Positions 34,637 through 43,369 of a stretch of DNA of 64,000 bases are shown here, in pieces. The stretch's first letter is position 1; each line of letters opens with the position of its first letter. Below the pieces are notes generated by a model. The model had not been told where the DNA came from and did no database searches. It was given only the letters and a program-made list of their open reading frames with translations. The position numbers were made by a program, and so were the translations under genes. This DNA comes from Leifsonia sp. AG29 (GTDB lineage Bacteria > Actinomycetota > Actinomycetes > Actinomycetales > Microbacteriaceae). The DNA lies in contig NZ_VMSF01000001.1 of assembly GCF_009765225.1 (NCBI RefSeq), forward strand, positions 2,852,001 to 2,916,000, read 5' to 3'.

Positions 34637-35272
34637 CTAGCTCCTGCGCGGAAGCGCTGTGAACGAGTTGACAATGTATTGGCGCAGGTGCGCGGATTCC
34701 GCGCTCTGGGGTAGGCGTCCGCGGGTGCAGGGAGCATCCAATAGGCCCAGCTGCCATCCGATCAGTAAAGCAGCAGCAGCAGCGACCCCCCACCGGAGAT
34801 CAGCGTCATCGACCGCCGGATAAAGCAACCGCAGCGCCTCGACGAAGCGCTCGTTGACGTCCGCTACCGGCTGCAGCGCAACTCGGTCGGCGTGACGCGC
34901 CGGATCCGCCATGAGCCAGGCAAGGAAGCGCTGAGCGGCCTCCGCCTCCGGTCCATAGTGCAGTGCAACTAGAGGATCGACGTAGGCGGCAACGATTCCC
35001 TCGAGCCGCTGCGACTCCGTAAGGAGAGCCGCTGCATCCAGCCGCGAAAGACGTTCAGCCTGAACGGGACCCAGGAGGCGCGCTCCAACGGCGGCGAACA
35101 GCTCTTCCTTGCCGCCGAAGTAGTAGTTGATCGCGGAGGCGTTCGCCACATGGGCCCGGTCAAGGATGTCCCTCACCGACGCCTGATCGAAGCCGCGTTC
35201 CGCGAATAGGGCCTCAGCTGCATCCATCAGTCGGACCGGAGTCGGGGGGGAGACAACGTGCTTGCGCGCCAT
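34637..35272 (-). CDS. TetR-family regulator
   Basis: 211 residues. RLMDAAEALFAERGFDQASV and AHVANASAINYYFGGKEELF form the helix-turn-helix (INYYF recognition helix), then AAVGARLLGPVQAERL leads into a TetR_C domain with RFLAWLMADPARHADR. ATG 35272 is used; an upstream in-frame ATG at 35293 is possible. It is divergent from a broken MFS exporter with a palindrome between them, the usual layout of an efflux-pump repressor. Confidence 0.87.
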   Translation of the reverse strand: MARKHVVSPPTPVRLMDAAEALFAERGFDQASVRDILDRAHVANASAINYYFGGKEELFAAVGARLLGPVQAERLSRLDAAALLTESQRLEGIVAAYVDPLVALHYGPEAEAAQRFLAWLMADPARHADRVALQPVADVNERFVEALRLLYPAVDDADLRWGVAAAAALLIGWQLGLLDAPCTRGRLPQSAESAHLRQYIVNSFTALPRRS

Positions 35273-35273
35273 G

Positions 35274-35288
35274 TGATGCACTGTATCA
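35274..35288. promoter_or_regulatory. TetR operator candidate TGATGCACTGTATCA
   Basis: A 15 bp palindrome with a single mismatched pair, directly adjacent to the TetR start codon and 39 nt before the MFS start. Confidence 0.55.
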
Positions 35289-35326
35289 TGCATAGGTTCA
35301 ATGCGTCGCATTACTCGGAGGTAGCA

Positions 35327-36912
35327 ATGACATCGAGTTCCGCACTCGACCCGCAACTGACCGCGGGACACCCTAGCCGGTGGCGCATCTTGCCGATCCT
35401 GTGCTTGAGTCTCCTGCTTATCGGACTTGACAACCTGATCATCCTGGTGGCTCTACCGACCCTGGCGGAGAAGCTGAACGCCTCCGGTGCCCAGCAGCAG
35501 TGGTTCGCCGACGCCTATGGAATGACGTTCGCTGGTTTCCTCATCTTCGCCGGCAGCCTGGGCGACCGCTTCGGTCGACGCCGGCTGCTTCTGACCGGTT
35601 TCGTGCTCGTCGGTGCGGCATCGTTTCTTGCGTCCGTCTCTGGAAGCGCCGAGTTGCTGATAGCAGCGCGGGCAGCCATGGGGCTCGGAGCGGAGCTGAT
35701 CATGCCCTCAAAGTTGTCGATCATCACGAATGTCTTCGCCGCGGAGGAGCGGCAAAAGGCGATCGCGATATGGGCGGCGGCTGCGTCGATCGGAATTCCC
35801 CTGGGCCCCATCGTCGGCGGGGCATTGCTACAGACGGGGTGGTGGGAGCTGATCTTCCTGATCAACGTGCCGATCGTGATCATCGCGCTTGTCGCAACCG
35901 CCCGACTGGTGCCCGAGTCGCGTAGTCCAAATTTGACCAAGATCGATATTCCGGGGGCGGCGCTGTCTGTGCTCGGGATGGCGGCACTCGTCTACGCGGT
36001 GATCGAGGCGCCCACCTTCGGGTGGAGCAGTGGCCAGACTCTTGGTGTACTCGCGGCCGCACTGGTCTTTTTGGCCCTGTTCGTGATGTGGGACCGCCGC
36101 GCCGCACAGCCTCTGCTTCCGGCCGCGATGCTCCGCAATCGCAATGTCAGCGTGGCATCGCTCGGGATCCTGCTCAACCAATTCGGAGTTTTCGGCGCAA
36201 TCTTCCTCCTGACCCAATATCACCAGTTCGTCCACGGACACAGCCCGCTGATCGCTGGACGCTCACGCCGATCCTCGCCGTCGTCATCGGCGCTGCCCTC
36301 TTCACCGCCCTCGCGCGAAAAGCGGGTACCAAGTGGGCGCTTGCCGGCGCTCTCCTAGCCGCAACGGCAGCCATGCTCATCCAAAGCACTGTGGGCGTGA
36401 ACGATGAGACACTCTCGATCTGGGCGTTCGCCCTCGGCGGCATCGCCATCGGCGGCATCGCACCGACGACGGACCTCATCATGACCTCTGTCACCGACGG
36501 TCGCTCCGGCGCCGGCTCGGCGCGGGCGGACACTGCGATCCAGCTCGGGGGCTCGCTCGGGATCGCCGTCATGGGAGCCGTTATGCTCACGACGTACCGT
36601 GCACAGTTGCAAGGCAATCTCACCGAGTATCCGTCGTTCGCCGCTCGCGCGGCTCAAGACTCCATCGCCGGCGCCGCGTCCGCCGCAAAGGCGCTAGGGT
36701 CGCGAGGCCCCCAACTTCTCGGTCAAGCCAGCGAGGCATTCGTTCACGGTACTCAGACTGCATACCTTGTCGCCGCCTTGGTCGCCATAATGGGGGCGGG
36801 GCTAGCGGCTTTCCTTCTTCCGGGGCGAAGGAGCAGGAAGACAGAGCAAGCCGCATCGACCGACAAGTCATCCCCTCTCCCGGAGACCGGGATGTCGACG
36901 GCTGACAAGTAG
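35327..36912 (+). pseudogene. MFS (EmrB/QacA-type) exporter with one frameshift
   Basis: Starts at ATG 35327 with GGAGG upstream. The first ~310 residues are a normal DHA2-type exporter (LIGLDNLIILVALPTLAEKL, SLGDRFGRRRLLLTGFVLVG, IGIPLGPIVGGALLQTGWWE). Near 36255-36265, after FVHGHSPLIAG, the frame is lost; the next frame continues with WTLTPILAVVIGAALFTALA, SIWAFALGGIAIGGIAPTTD and the last helices to 36912. One short deletion (1-2 nt) explains this. If real, the exporter is inactive while its TetR repressor is intact. Confidence 0.8.
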
Positions 36913-37003
36913 GTGCTGCTCGACGCCGTTGGGGAGAACTAGCTCTCGGCGCATGCAGGCCCTGGCGGATCAGGAAGCTGTCCACTGAGGTTGCAGTGAC
37001 GAA

Positions 37004-37088
37004 CTTCCTCGACGCCGGCCTGCGTAGTGACGCTGCTCCCCGTTCGGGCCCGGCTCCGTCTTAGAAGCGCCTCGAACTCCAGCCCGTC
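37004..37088 (+). repeat. Direct repeat copy B (remnant of a second TetR 3' end)
   Basis: About 90 % identical to 33374-33460 and, like copy A, encodes the tail FLDAGLRSDAAPRSGPAPS followed by a stop. No TetR coding sequence precedes it here, so it is a paralogue's tail left after a rearrangement. The rest of the 36913-37359 gap holds this repeat, a small minus-strand frame and the operator at 37326. Confidence 0.75.
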
Positions 37089-37116
37089 AGATCCCACAGG
37101 CGAGACTGTCAGCGGT

Positions 37117-37227
37117 TCACCGGTCGTCGCGTGACGAGTCGTCCTTCCTCCGGTCGAGGATGGCCAAAGCGATCATCGCGACGCTCGTGAAGGCCACCAG
37201 AAGCCACGCGGCGAGCGCTGTATCCAT
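37117..37227 (-). CDS. Putative small single-helix membrane protein
   Basis: 36 residues: one hydrophobic helix (ALAAWLLVAFTSVAMIALAI) and a charged tail (LDRRKDDSSRDDR), the layout of a small inner-membrane peptide. Part of its DNA (37140-37185) is repeated inverted at about 33470-33515, and the repeated section keeps the VAMIALAILDR coding. No homologue is recognised and the ribosome binding site is weak (AGGAATT 9 nt upstream of a GGGTG). Confidence 0.4.
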   Translation of the reverse strand: MDTALAAWLLVAFTSVAMIALAILDRRKDDSSRDDR

Positions 37228-37325
37228 CACCCTGTAATTCCTAGTGGATGCGGAGGCACGAGGAGCCGGAGTTATTCCAGCTGTTACATGAACGCGAAAG
37301 GTTTAACACGGCCGAAATGATCCTC

Positions 37326-37344
37326 ATGTTGAATGGATCAACAT
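37326..37344. promoter_or_regulatory. Operator ATGTTGA-N5-TCAACAT, copy 1
   Basis: A perfect 7-5-7 inverted repeat, 15 nt before the GTG of the Mo-hydroxylase FAD gene. The same motif with a different spacer occurs at 45097-45115 next to the XRE-cupin regulator. Confidence 0.75.
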
Positions 37345-37359
37345 TTGGGAGGCGGCTTC

Positions 37360-38175
37360 GTGGACATCAACACCGTGCACCGTTACCGCTGGCCGACGCG
37401 TCGGAATGACCTGCGTCTGGCACCGGGCGAGACGTTTCTGGCGGGCGGCTCCTGGCTCTTCTCGGAGCCGCAGCCCGCCGTGACCGGGCTCGTCGATCTC
37501 ACTGCGCTCGGGTGGCCGCCCGTCGAGACGTCCGCCCGCGGCCTGCGGCTGGCGGCCACCTGCACATTGGCCGAATTGGCCTCGCTCAGCGGCACCGGAT
37601 GGACCGCGGAGCCACTGTTCCGCGACTGCTGCCGGGCTCTGCTCGGCTCGTTCAAGGTGTGGAACGTCGCCACGGTGGGGGGCAACCTCTGCCTGGCGCT
37701 GCCCGCCGGCCCGATGATCGCGCTCGCTGCCGCCCTCGACGGAACACTGGAGATCTGGCGTCCCGACGGCACGCAGTACACGCTCGACGCCATTGACTTC
37801 ATCGTGGGTCCGAGCCAGACCGTCCTCGAGCGCGGCGATCTCCTCCGGGCCGTCGACCTACCCGCGAGGGCCTTGACGGGGGCGACCGCGTCGCGAAAGG
37901 CGTCGCTCCGGCCGTTGGGGCGCTCGGCCGCATTCGTCGTCGCGCGTCGCGACCCCGATCGGCGATTCACCGTCGTCGTGACCGCCGCCACCCGCCACCC
38001 GCACCGTTTCCGCTTCGACGACCTACCGAGCCGACACGAGCTCCGGGCGGCGCTCGACACCATAACGACGTGGTACGACGACCCGCACGGGAGCCCCGAC
38101 TGGCGGAGAGCCATCACGCTGCACCTCGCCGAGCAGGTCCGTGCCGATCTCGCAGAGGAGGCTGTGCCGAGATGA
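37360..38175 (+). CDS. Molybdenum hydroxylase FAD-binding subunit (xanthine/CO dehydrogenase M type)
   Basis: 271 residues from GTG 37360, which has GGGAGG 7 nt upstream; ATG 37333 lies in the operator and is less likely. FAD-binding PCMH fold: ETFLAGGSWLFSE near the N-terminus and WNVATVGGNLCLALPAGPM (about 105-123), which contacts the pyrophosphate. It passes electrons from the Fe-S centres to an acceptor. Its stop overlaps the start of the fused 2Fe-2S/Mo gene (ATGA), its obvious partner. Confidence 0.88.
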   Translation: MDINTVHRYRWPTRRNDLRLAPGETFLAGGSWLFSEPQPAVTGLVDLTALGWPPVETSARGLRLAATCTLAELASLSGTGWTAEPLFRDCCRALLGSFKVWNVATVGGNLCLALPAGPMIALAAALDGTLEIWRPDGTQYTLDAIDFIVGPSQTVLERGDLLRAVDLPARALTGATASRKASLRPLGRSAAFVVARRDPDRRFTVVVTAATRHPHRFRFDDLPSRHELRAALDTITTWYDDPHGSPDWRRAITLHLAEQVRADLAEEAVPR

Positions 38176-40892
38176 GTGCCCGCATCATCCGCTTCACGGT
38201 GAACGGGGCGGAGCAAGAGTCCACGCCCGCTCCGGGGCAGTGCCTGCGCACGCTTCTGCGCGAGCACGAGCACTTCGAGGTGAAGAAAGGGTGCGACGCG
38301 GGAGACTGCGGCGCGTGCACCGTACTCGTCGACGGGGACCCGGTGCACTCCTGCATCTTCCCGGCGCAGCGCGCAGCCGACCGGGAGATCACGACGGTGG
38401 CCGGGCTCGGGTCGCCCGGCGACCTTCACCCCCTCCAGCGGGCGTTCGTCGACGCCGCTGGTTTCCAATGCGGCTTCTGCACAGCCGGGATGATCGTCAC
38501 CGCATCCGCACTCGGCGATGTCCCCACCGAGGAACTGCCGGAGCGGATGAAGGGCAACCTGTGCCGGTGCACCGGTTACCGTTCGATCGGCGACGCGCTC
38601 TGCGGCCATGTCAACGTCGACCGCGAACCGGCCGGGGGCCCCTTCGGCGCCTCCGTCGCCGCACCCGCAGCCGAACGCGTAGTCACCGGCCGTGAGCCGT
38701 ACACGCTCGACTTCGCGACGGAGGGTCTGCTGCACCTTGCCGTCGTCGGCAGCCCCCACGCGCATGCACGCGTGGTAGCCGTCGACTCCTCGCAGGCGGA
38801 GGCACTTCCTGGGGTCCGGCTCGTCCTCACCGCCGCCGATTCGCCCGGGGTGCGCTACTCGACGGGCCGCCACCAGAATCGTACGGACGACCCCGACGAC
38901 ACGCGGCTCATCGACACTGTGATGCGGTTCCACGGTCAGCGGGTCGCCGCGGTGGTGGCCGACTCCCGCGCCATCGCCGAAGAGGCCTGCCGGCTGATCA
39001 GGGTGGATTACGACGTCCTGCCCTCCGTCCATGACCCCGAGGAGGCCCGCTCCCCTGGCGCGCCCCTCCTCCACCCGGAGCGCACGCCGGCCGAACGCGT
39101 GGACGAGTCGCACCGCAATGTCATCGCCTCCCTGCATGACGAGGCGGGGGATGTGGCGGCCGCGCTCGCGACGTCGGCCGTGGTCGTCGAGGGCGAGTGG
39201 AGTACCCAGCGGGTCTCGCACGTCGCGCTCGAGACCCACGCGGCACGGGGCTGGGTCGACGACGACGGCCGGATCGTGCTCCGGACGAGCTCGCAGGTGC
39301 CCTGGCTGGTACGTGACGAGCTCTGCCACATCTTCGGGCTGACGCGCGATCGGCTGCGGGTGAAGACCGCCCGGGTGGGAGGCGGATTCGGCGGCAAGCA
39401 GGAGATGCTCGCCGAGGATCTCGTGGTCGCGGCGGTGCTCCGGCTCGGTCGGCCCGTTCAGTGGGAGTTCACGCGCGAGGACCAGTTCGCGGTCGCCCCC
39501 GTGCGGCATCCCATGCGCGTGAGTGTCCGGGCCGGCGCGGATGCGGAAGGTCGTCTCACCGCGATCGCGGTCGAGGTGCTCTCGGACACCGGGGCATACG
39601 GCAACCATTCACGCGGTGTGATGTTCCACAGCGTCGGCGAGTCCCTGGCCGTCTACCGCTGCGCCAACAAGCGCGTGGATGCGGAGGTGGTCTACACCAA
39701 CAACCCGCCGTCCGGGGCGTTCCGCGGGTACGGCCTCGGGCAGGTCGTGTTCGCGGTCGAGTCGGCGATGGACGAACTCGCCCGGAAGCTCGGTTTGGAC
39801 CCGTTCGAGTTCCGCCGGCTCAACGTGGTGCGACCGGGCGACGCCATGACGGTCACCGACCCGGAGGAGGAGAGCGATCTCCGCTTCGGCAGCTATGGAC
39901 TGGACCAATGCCTCGACCTCGTCCAGGAGGCGCTGGCACGACCGGGCGTCGACGGCCTCCCCGAGCCCGCGGGCGGGAACTGGCGCGTCGGCGAGGGGAT
40001 GGCCCTCGCGATGATCGCCACGATGCCCCCGCGCGGGCACTTCGCCGACACCTCCGTCGGGCTCCTGCCGGACGGCCGAATCCGCGTGCGCGTGGGCACG
40101 GCGGAGTTCGGCAACGGCACCACCACAGCGCACGCGCAGTTCGTGGCGAGCGTGCTCGACGCCGACCTCTCCCGCATCGTCGTCGAGCAGTCGGACACCG
40201 ACGTGACCCCGTACGACACGGGAGCCTTCGGCTCGGCGGGCACGGTCGTCGCCGGCAAGGCGCTCGTACTCGCGGCGGAGCGGCTGCGCGCCCGCATCGT
40301 GTCGGTGGCAGGCGATGGCGAGTTCCTGCCGGACGGGGTCCGCACCGGCGACGGCATGCTCGACTGGGCGGCGATCGTGGGGGCGGCGGCCCCCGGCGAG
40401 GAGGCCCTCGTCGCCACGGGCTCGCACGATGGCACCCCGCGGTCCGTGACGTTCAATGTGCACGGCTTCCGGGTCGCCGTGGACGAGGCGACGGGCGAGG
40501 TCCGCATCCTGCGGTCGGTCCAGGCAGCCGATGCCGGCGTGGTCATCAACCCCGAGCAGCTCCGTGGTCAGATCGAGGGGGGCACCGCTCAGGCGATCGG
40601 GACGGCATTGTACGAGGAGGTCCGACTGGATGGCGCCGGACGAGTCGTGACCCGGGCACTGCGTGACTACCACATCCCGCAGTTCGCGGACGTGCCGCAT
40701 ACCGAGGTGCTGTTCGCGGACACGGTCGACGCGATCGGGCCCATGGGCGCGAAGTCGATGAGCGAAGCGCCGTACAACCCGGTCGCCCCCGCGTTGGCCA
40801 ATGCGATTCGCGACGCCATCGGCGAGCGCCCCTATACGCTGCCGATGGGGCGAGAACGGGTGTGGAGGCTCGCCGGCTCGTTGGGGGCGTGA
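38172..40892 (+). CDS. Fused 2Fe-2S / molybdopterin subunit of a xanthine dehydrogenase-family hydroxylase
   Basis: 906 residues. N-terminal ferredoxin domain: CDAGDCGACTV with a later Cys (about 41-65), then the helical 2Fe-2S domain CGFCTAGM and CRCTGY (about 100-140). The Mo domain follows from about 170: VGGGFGGKQ, SGAFRGYG, and the catalytic Glu in MGAKSMSEAPYNPVA near the end. It hydroxylates an N-heterocycle with water, most simply hypoxanthine/xanthine to urate given the uricase pathway downstream. The small and large subunits are fused while FAD is separate, a less common arrangement. Its last 61 nt overlap the convergent XdhC gene. Confidence 0.9.
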   Translation: MSARIIRFTVNGAEQESTPAPGQCLRTLLREHEHFEVKKGCDAGDCGACTVLVDGDPVHSCIFPAQRAADREITTVAGLGSPGDLHPLQRAFVDAAGFQCGFCTAGMIVTASALGDVPTEELPERMKGNLCRCTGYRSIGDALCGHVNVDREPAGGPFGASVAAPAAERVVTGREPYTLDFATEGLLHLAVVGSPHAHARVVAVDSSQAEALPGVRLVLTAADSPGVRYSTGRHQNRTDDPDDTRLIDTVMRFHGQRVAAVVADSRAIAEEACRLIRVDYDVLPSVHDPEEARSPGAPLLHPERTPAERVDESHRNVIASLHDEAGDVAAALATSAVVVEGEWSTQRVSHVALETHAARGWVDDDGRIVLRTSSQVPWLVRDELCHIFGLTRDRLRVKTARVGGGFGGKQEMLAEDLVVAAVLRLGRPVQWEFTREDQFAVAPVRHPMRVSVRAGADAEGRLTAIAVEVLSDTGAYGNHSRGVMFHSVGESLAVYRCANKRVDAEVVYTNNPPSGAFRGYGLGQVVFAVESAMDELARKLGLDPFEFRRLNVVRPGDAMTVTDPEEESDLRFGSYGLDQCLDLVQEALARPGVDGLPEPAGGNWRVGEGMALAMIATMPPRGHFADTSVGLLPDGRIRVRVGTAEFGNGTTTAHAQFVASVLDADLSRIVVEQSDTDVTPYDTGAFGSAGTVVAGKALVLAAERLRARIVSVAGDGEFLPDGVRTGDGMLDWAAIVGAAAPGEEALVATGSHDGTPRSVTFNVHGFRVAVDEATGEVRILRSVQAADAGVVINPEQLRGQIEGGTAQAIGTALYEEVRLDGAGRVVTRALRDYHIPQFADVPHTEVLFADTVDAIGPMGAKSMSEAPYNPVAPALANAIRDAIGERPYTLPMGRERVWRLAGSLGA

Positions 40893-41968
40893 TCCCGGTG
40901 GATGGGCCCGTCGGTTCCGCTGAGCGAGCGCCCGGATGCGCCTTCACGGACGGCGATCACCTCGGCGAGGATGGAAACCGCAGTCTCGGCCGGAGTGGAG
41001 GCTCCGATGTCGAGCCCGATCGGCGAGCGCAGGCGCTCGAGGTTCACTTCGGGCACGCCGTGCTCGCGCAATGCGCGCACGCGGCGCGCGTGGGTCCGGC
41101 GGGAGCCCATGGCGCCCACGTAGGCGACCGGGAGAGCCAGTGCGAGCTCCAGCAGAGGGACGTCGAACTTGAGGTCGTGGGTGAGGACGCACACGACCGT
41201 GCGCTCGTCCACCGCCGTCCGGGCGAGGTAGACGTGCGGCCAGGCGCTCACCACCTCGTGGGCCCCGGGAAACCGCTCGGGTGTCGCGAACACGGCACGC
41301 GCATCGCAGACCGTCACGTGATAGCCGAGCAGACGCCCCGCATCGGCGAGAGCGGCGGAGAAGTCGACAGCGCCGAAGATCAGCAGCCGGGGCGCCACGA
41401 CTGCGACGTCGGTGAACACCGACAACTCAATCGGGCCGCATTGGATGTGCCAGGTGACGCTGCGGCCGGACCGGGCGTGCGCATCATGCTCAGCGCGTAT
41501 CCGGGCGGCGGAGATGTTCTCGGCACCGCTGTCCCGCAGCTGGGCGTCTGTGAGCTCGGCGACCCTTGTCCCGATGAGCCCGCGCGGCCCGGCGATGATC
41601 GTCCCGACGCTGACCGCCGCGCCATCCCGTGCCGCCGCCAGCGCCGGACGGTCCCCCGCGGGCAGCCGTTCGATGTAGACGTCGAGGTCGCCCCCGCACA
41701 TCAGCCCGACCCCCATCGCGGCCTCGTCGCTGATGCCGTAGCGCACCACCGCGGGGTCCGCTCCGTCCAGCACGGCGTGGCAGGCCTCGACGACCGCACC
41801 TTCGACGCAGCCGCCCGAGATGCTTCCGACGACGGCGCCGTCCGCGTCGACGAACATCGTCGCCCCGACGGCGCGTGGAGCGCTGCCGTCGATCGCGACG
41901 ACGGTAGCGACGGCGAGCGGCCGGCCGGCAGCGGCACGCTCGGCCAGAGGACGAGCGAGTTCAAGCAT
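40832..41968 (-). CDS. xdhC: XdhC/CoxI-family molybdenum-cofactor maturation protein
   Basis: 378 residues. N-terminal domain with ATVVAIDGSAPRAVGATMFV, GSISGGCVEGAVVEAC and GLMCGGDLDVYIE; C-terminal Rossmann domain with RLLIFGAVDFSAALADAGRL, VTVCDARAVFATPERFPGA and YVGAMGSRRTHARRVRALRE. XdhC proteins bind sulfurated Moco and insert it in xanthine dehydrogenases. The last ~40 residues are antisense to the 3' end of the hydroxylase gene. Its role is inferred from family and neighbourhood. Confidence 0.9.
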   Translation of the reverse strand: MLELARPLAERAAAGRPLAVATVVAIDGSAPRAVGATMFVDADGAVVGSISGGCVEGAVVEACHAVLDGADPAVVRYGISDEAAMGVGLMCGGDLDVYIERLPAGDRPALAAARDGAAVSVGTIIAGPRGLIGTRVAELTDAQLRDSGAENISAARIRAEHDAHARSGRSVTWHIQCGPIELSVFTDVAVVAPRLLIFGAVDFSAALADAGRLLGYHVTVCDARAVFATPERFPGAHEVVSAWPHVYLARTAVDERTVVCVLTHDLKFDVPLLELALALPVAYVGAMGSRRTHARRVRALREHGVPEVNLERLRSPIGLDIGASTPAETAVSILAEVIAVREGASGRSLSGTDGPIHRDHAPNEPASLHTRSRPIGSV

Positions 41969-42051
41969 GCGGCGAGGCTACGCGGGGGATGTGACCGGGA
42001 CGTTTCCAGCGTGAGACGCGCCCGACACAATCGGCTGATAGACACACGGTC

Positions 42052-43368
42052 ATGCTGACAGTACGTGACGCCGACCTCATCCTCATCGACTCCCGGACCA
42101 CCGCCGAAGGCGACCTCCGCATCTCGGACGGCGTCGTGTCGGCGGGCACCCCGGCCACCATCGGCCAGGAGTCCGAGGAGCTCGACGCGTCCGGGTGCGT
42201 GGTGACGCCCGGCCTGGTCAACGCGCACCACCACCTTCTGCAGAGCGCGTTCCGGACCCTGCCGGGCACCCGCGGAGTGCCGATGGCGGACTGGCTGCCG
42301 ACGATGGCGGCGGCGTATGCGCGCGCGGGCGTCGACCCCGAGCTGTGTGCCGCGGCCGCGTCCGTCGGTGTCGCCGAAGGCCTCCTGTGCGGTGTGACCA
42401 CCGTGGCCGACCATCAGCTGACCTGGCCGGCCGGTCTCGCGGCAGAGGCGTCCGCCGAGTTGGCCCGCGCGGTCGCCGATTCCGCCGCCCGGCTCGGCTC
42501 CCGGCTCGTCTTCGTCCGCGGGTCCGCTCGCGACGACCCGCAGGAGGCCGCCGCCTCGGCGGAGGCGGTCGTGCAGACGCTGGTCCCCGGCGCCTCCGGC
42601 GGCGTCAGCGCCGACGGGATGCTGCAGGTCGCGGTCGGTCCGGCGGGAGTGCATAGCGACGCCCGCGAGACGTTCGAGCTGCTCGCGGAGGTAGCGGGCC
42701 GCCACGGGCTCCGGCGGCGGACCCAGGCCAATGAGCAGGTCGACGTATCGATCGCCGCCGAGAAGTACGGACGGCGTCCCATCGAGCTGCTTGACGAGTG
42801 GGGATGGCTCGGTCCCGACGTCACTCTCGCCCACCTCTGCGGTGTTACCGCCGACGAGATCGCCCGGATCGCGGAGACGGGCACAACGGCCACCCACGCA
42901 CCGGGGTGCGACCTGCCGATGGGCTGGGGCATCGCCCCGGTGGCGGCACTGCGGGCGGCGGGGATCCCGGTGGGGCTCGGCACGAGCGGAGGCGGAAGCA
43001 ACGACGCGGGACACCTCCTGGCGGACGCACGACTGGCGATGCAGGTCGCGCCGCTCGTCGGGCCGCCGCTTGCCGCGATCGACGTGCTGGGCATGGCGAC
43101 CGCGGGCTCGGCCGCCGGCCTCGGCCGCGGCGAACTCGGCCACCTGCGCCCCGGGGCGGCCGGGGATCTGTGCGTCTGGGATGTGTCGGGCGTCGCCGAC
43201 GCCGGGGTGGCCGACCCGGTCGCGGGACTGCTCTGGGCCTCCCCCGGCCGCCGCCCGCGGCATGTCGTCGTCGCGGGGCGCGTCGTCGTCCGCGACTACC
43301 GCCTCGTCGACGCGGCCGAAGCGGACCTGGTGTCGGCCCTCCGCGAGCGGATGGCCCGGGCGAGCTAG
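42052..43368 (+). CDS. Amidohydrolase of the 8-oxoguanine deaminase type with lost metal ligands
   Basis: 438 residues. Overall it follows 8-oxoguanine deaminase / AtzB-like enzymes: NAHHHLLQ (58-64), GVTTVADHQLTWPAGL, VAVGPAGVHSD, AHLCGVTADEI (His261), THAPGCDLPMGWGIAP (His282). However, the HTH triplet expected in HTHANEQ is Arg223-Thr-Gln225, and the TDG aspartate at strand 8 is Ser312 (GLGTSGGGSND). Both positions normally bind the catalytic metal. The reading frame is intact, so it is either a catalytically dead paralogue or uses another chemistry. It converges with the PDR reductase, 1 nt between the stops. Confidence 0.8.
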   Translation: MLTVRDADLILIDSRTTAEGDLRISDGVVSAGTPATIGQESEELDASGCVVTPGLVNAHHHLLQSAFRTLPGTRGVPMADWLPTMAAAYARAGVDPELCAAAASVGVAEGLLCGVTTVADHQLTWPAGLAAEASAELARAVADSAARLGSRLVFVRGSARDDPQEAAASAEAVVQTLVPGASGGVSADGMLQVAVGPAGVHSDARETFELLAEVAGRHGLRRRTQANEQVDVSIAAEKYGRRPIELLDEWGWLGPDVTLAHLCGVTADEIARIAETGTTATHAPGCDLPMGWGIAPVAALRAAGIPVGLGTSGGGSNDAGHLLADARLAMQVAPLVGPPLAAIDVLGMATAGSAAGLGRGELGHLRPGAAGDLCVWDVSGVADAGVADPVAGLLWASPGRRPRHVVVAGRVVVRDYRLVDAAEADLVSALRERMARAS

Positions 43369-43369
43369 G

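Noticed and set aside
33374-37088. Composite transposon bounded by direct repeats
   Set aside because: No transposase gene or terminal inverted repeats are present; the repeats are TetR gene ends, so homologous rearrangement explains them.
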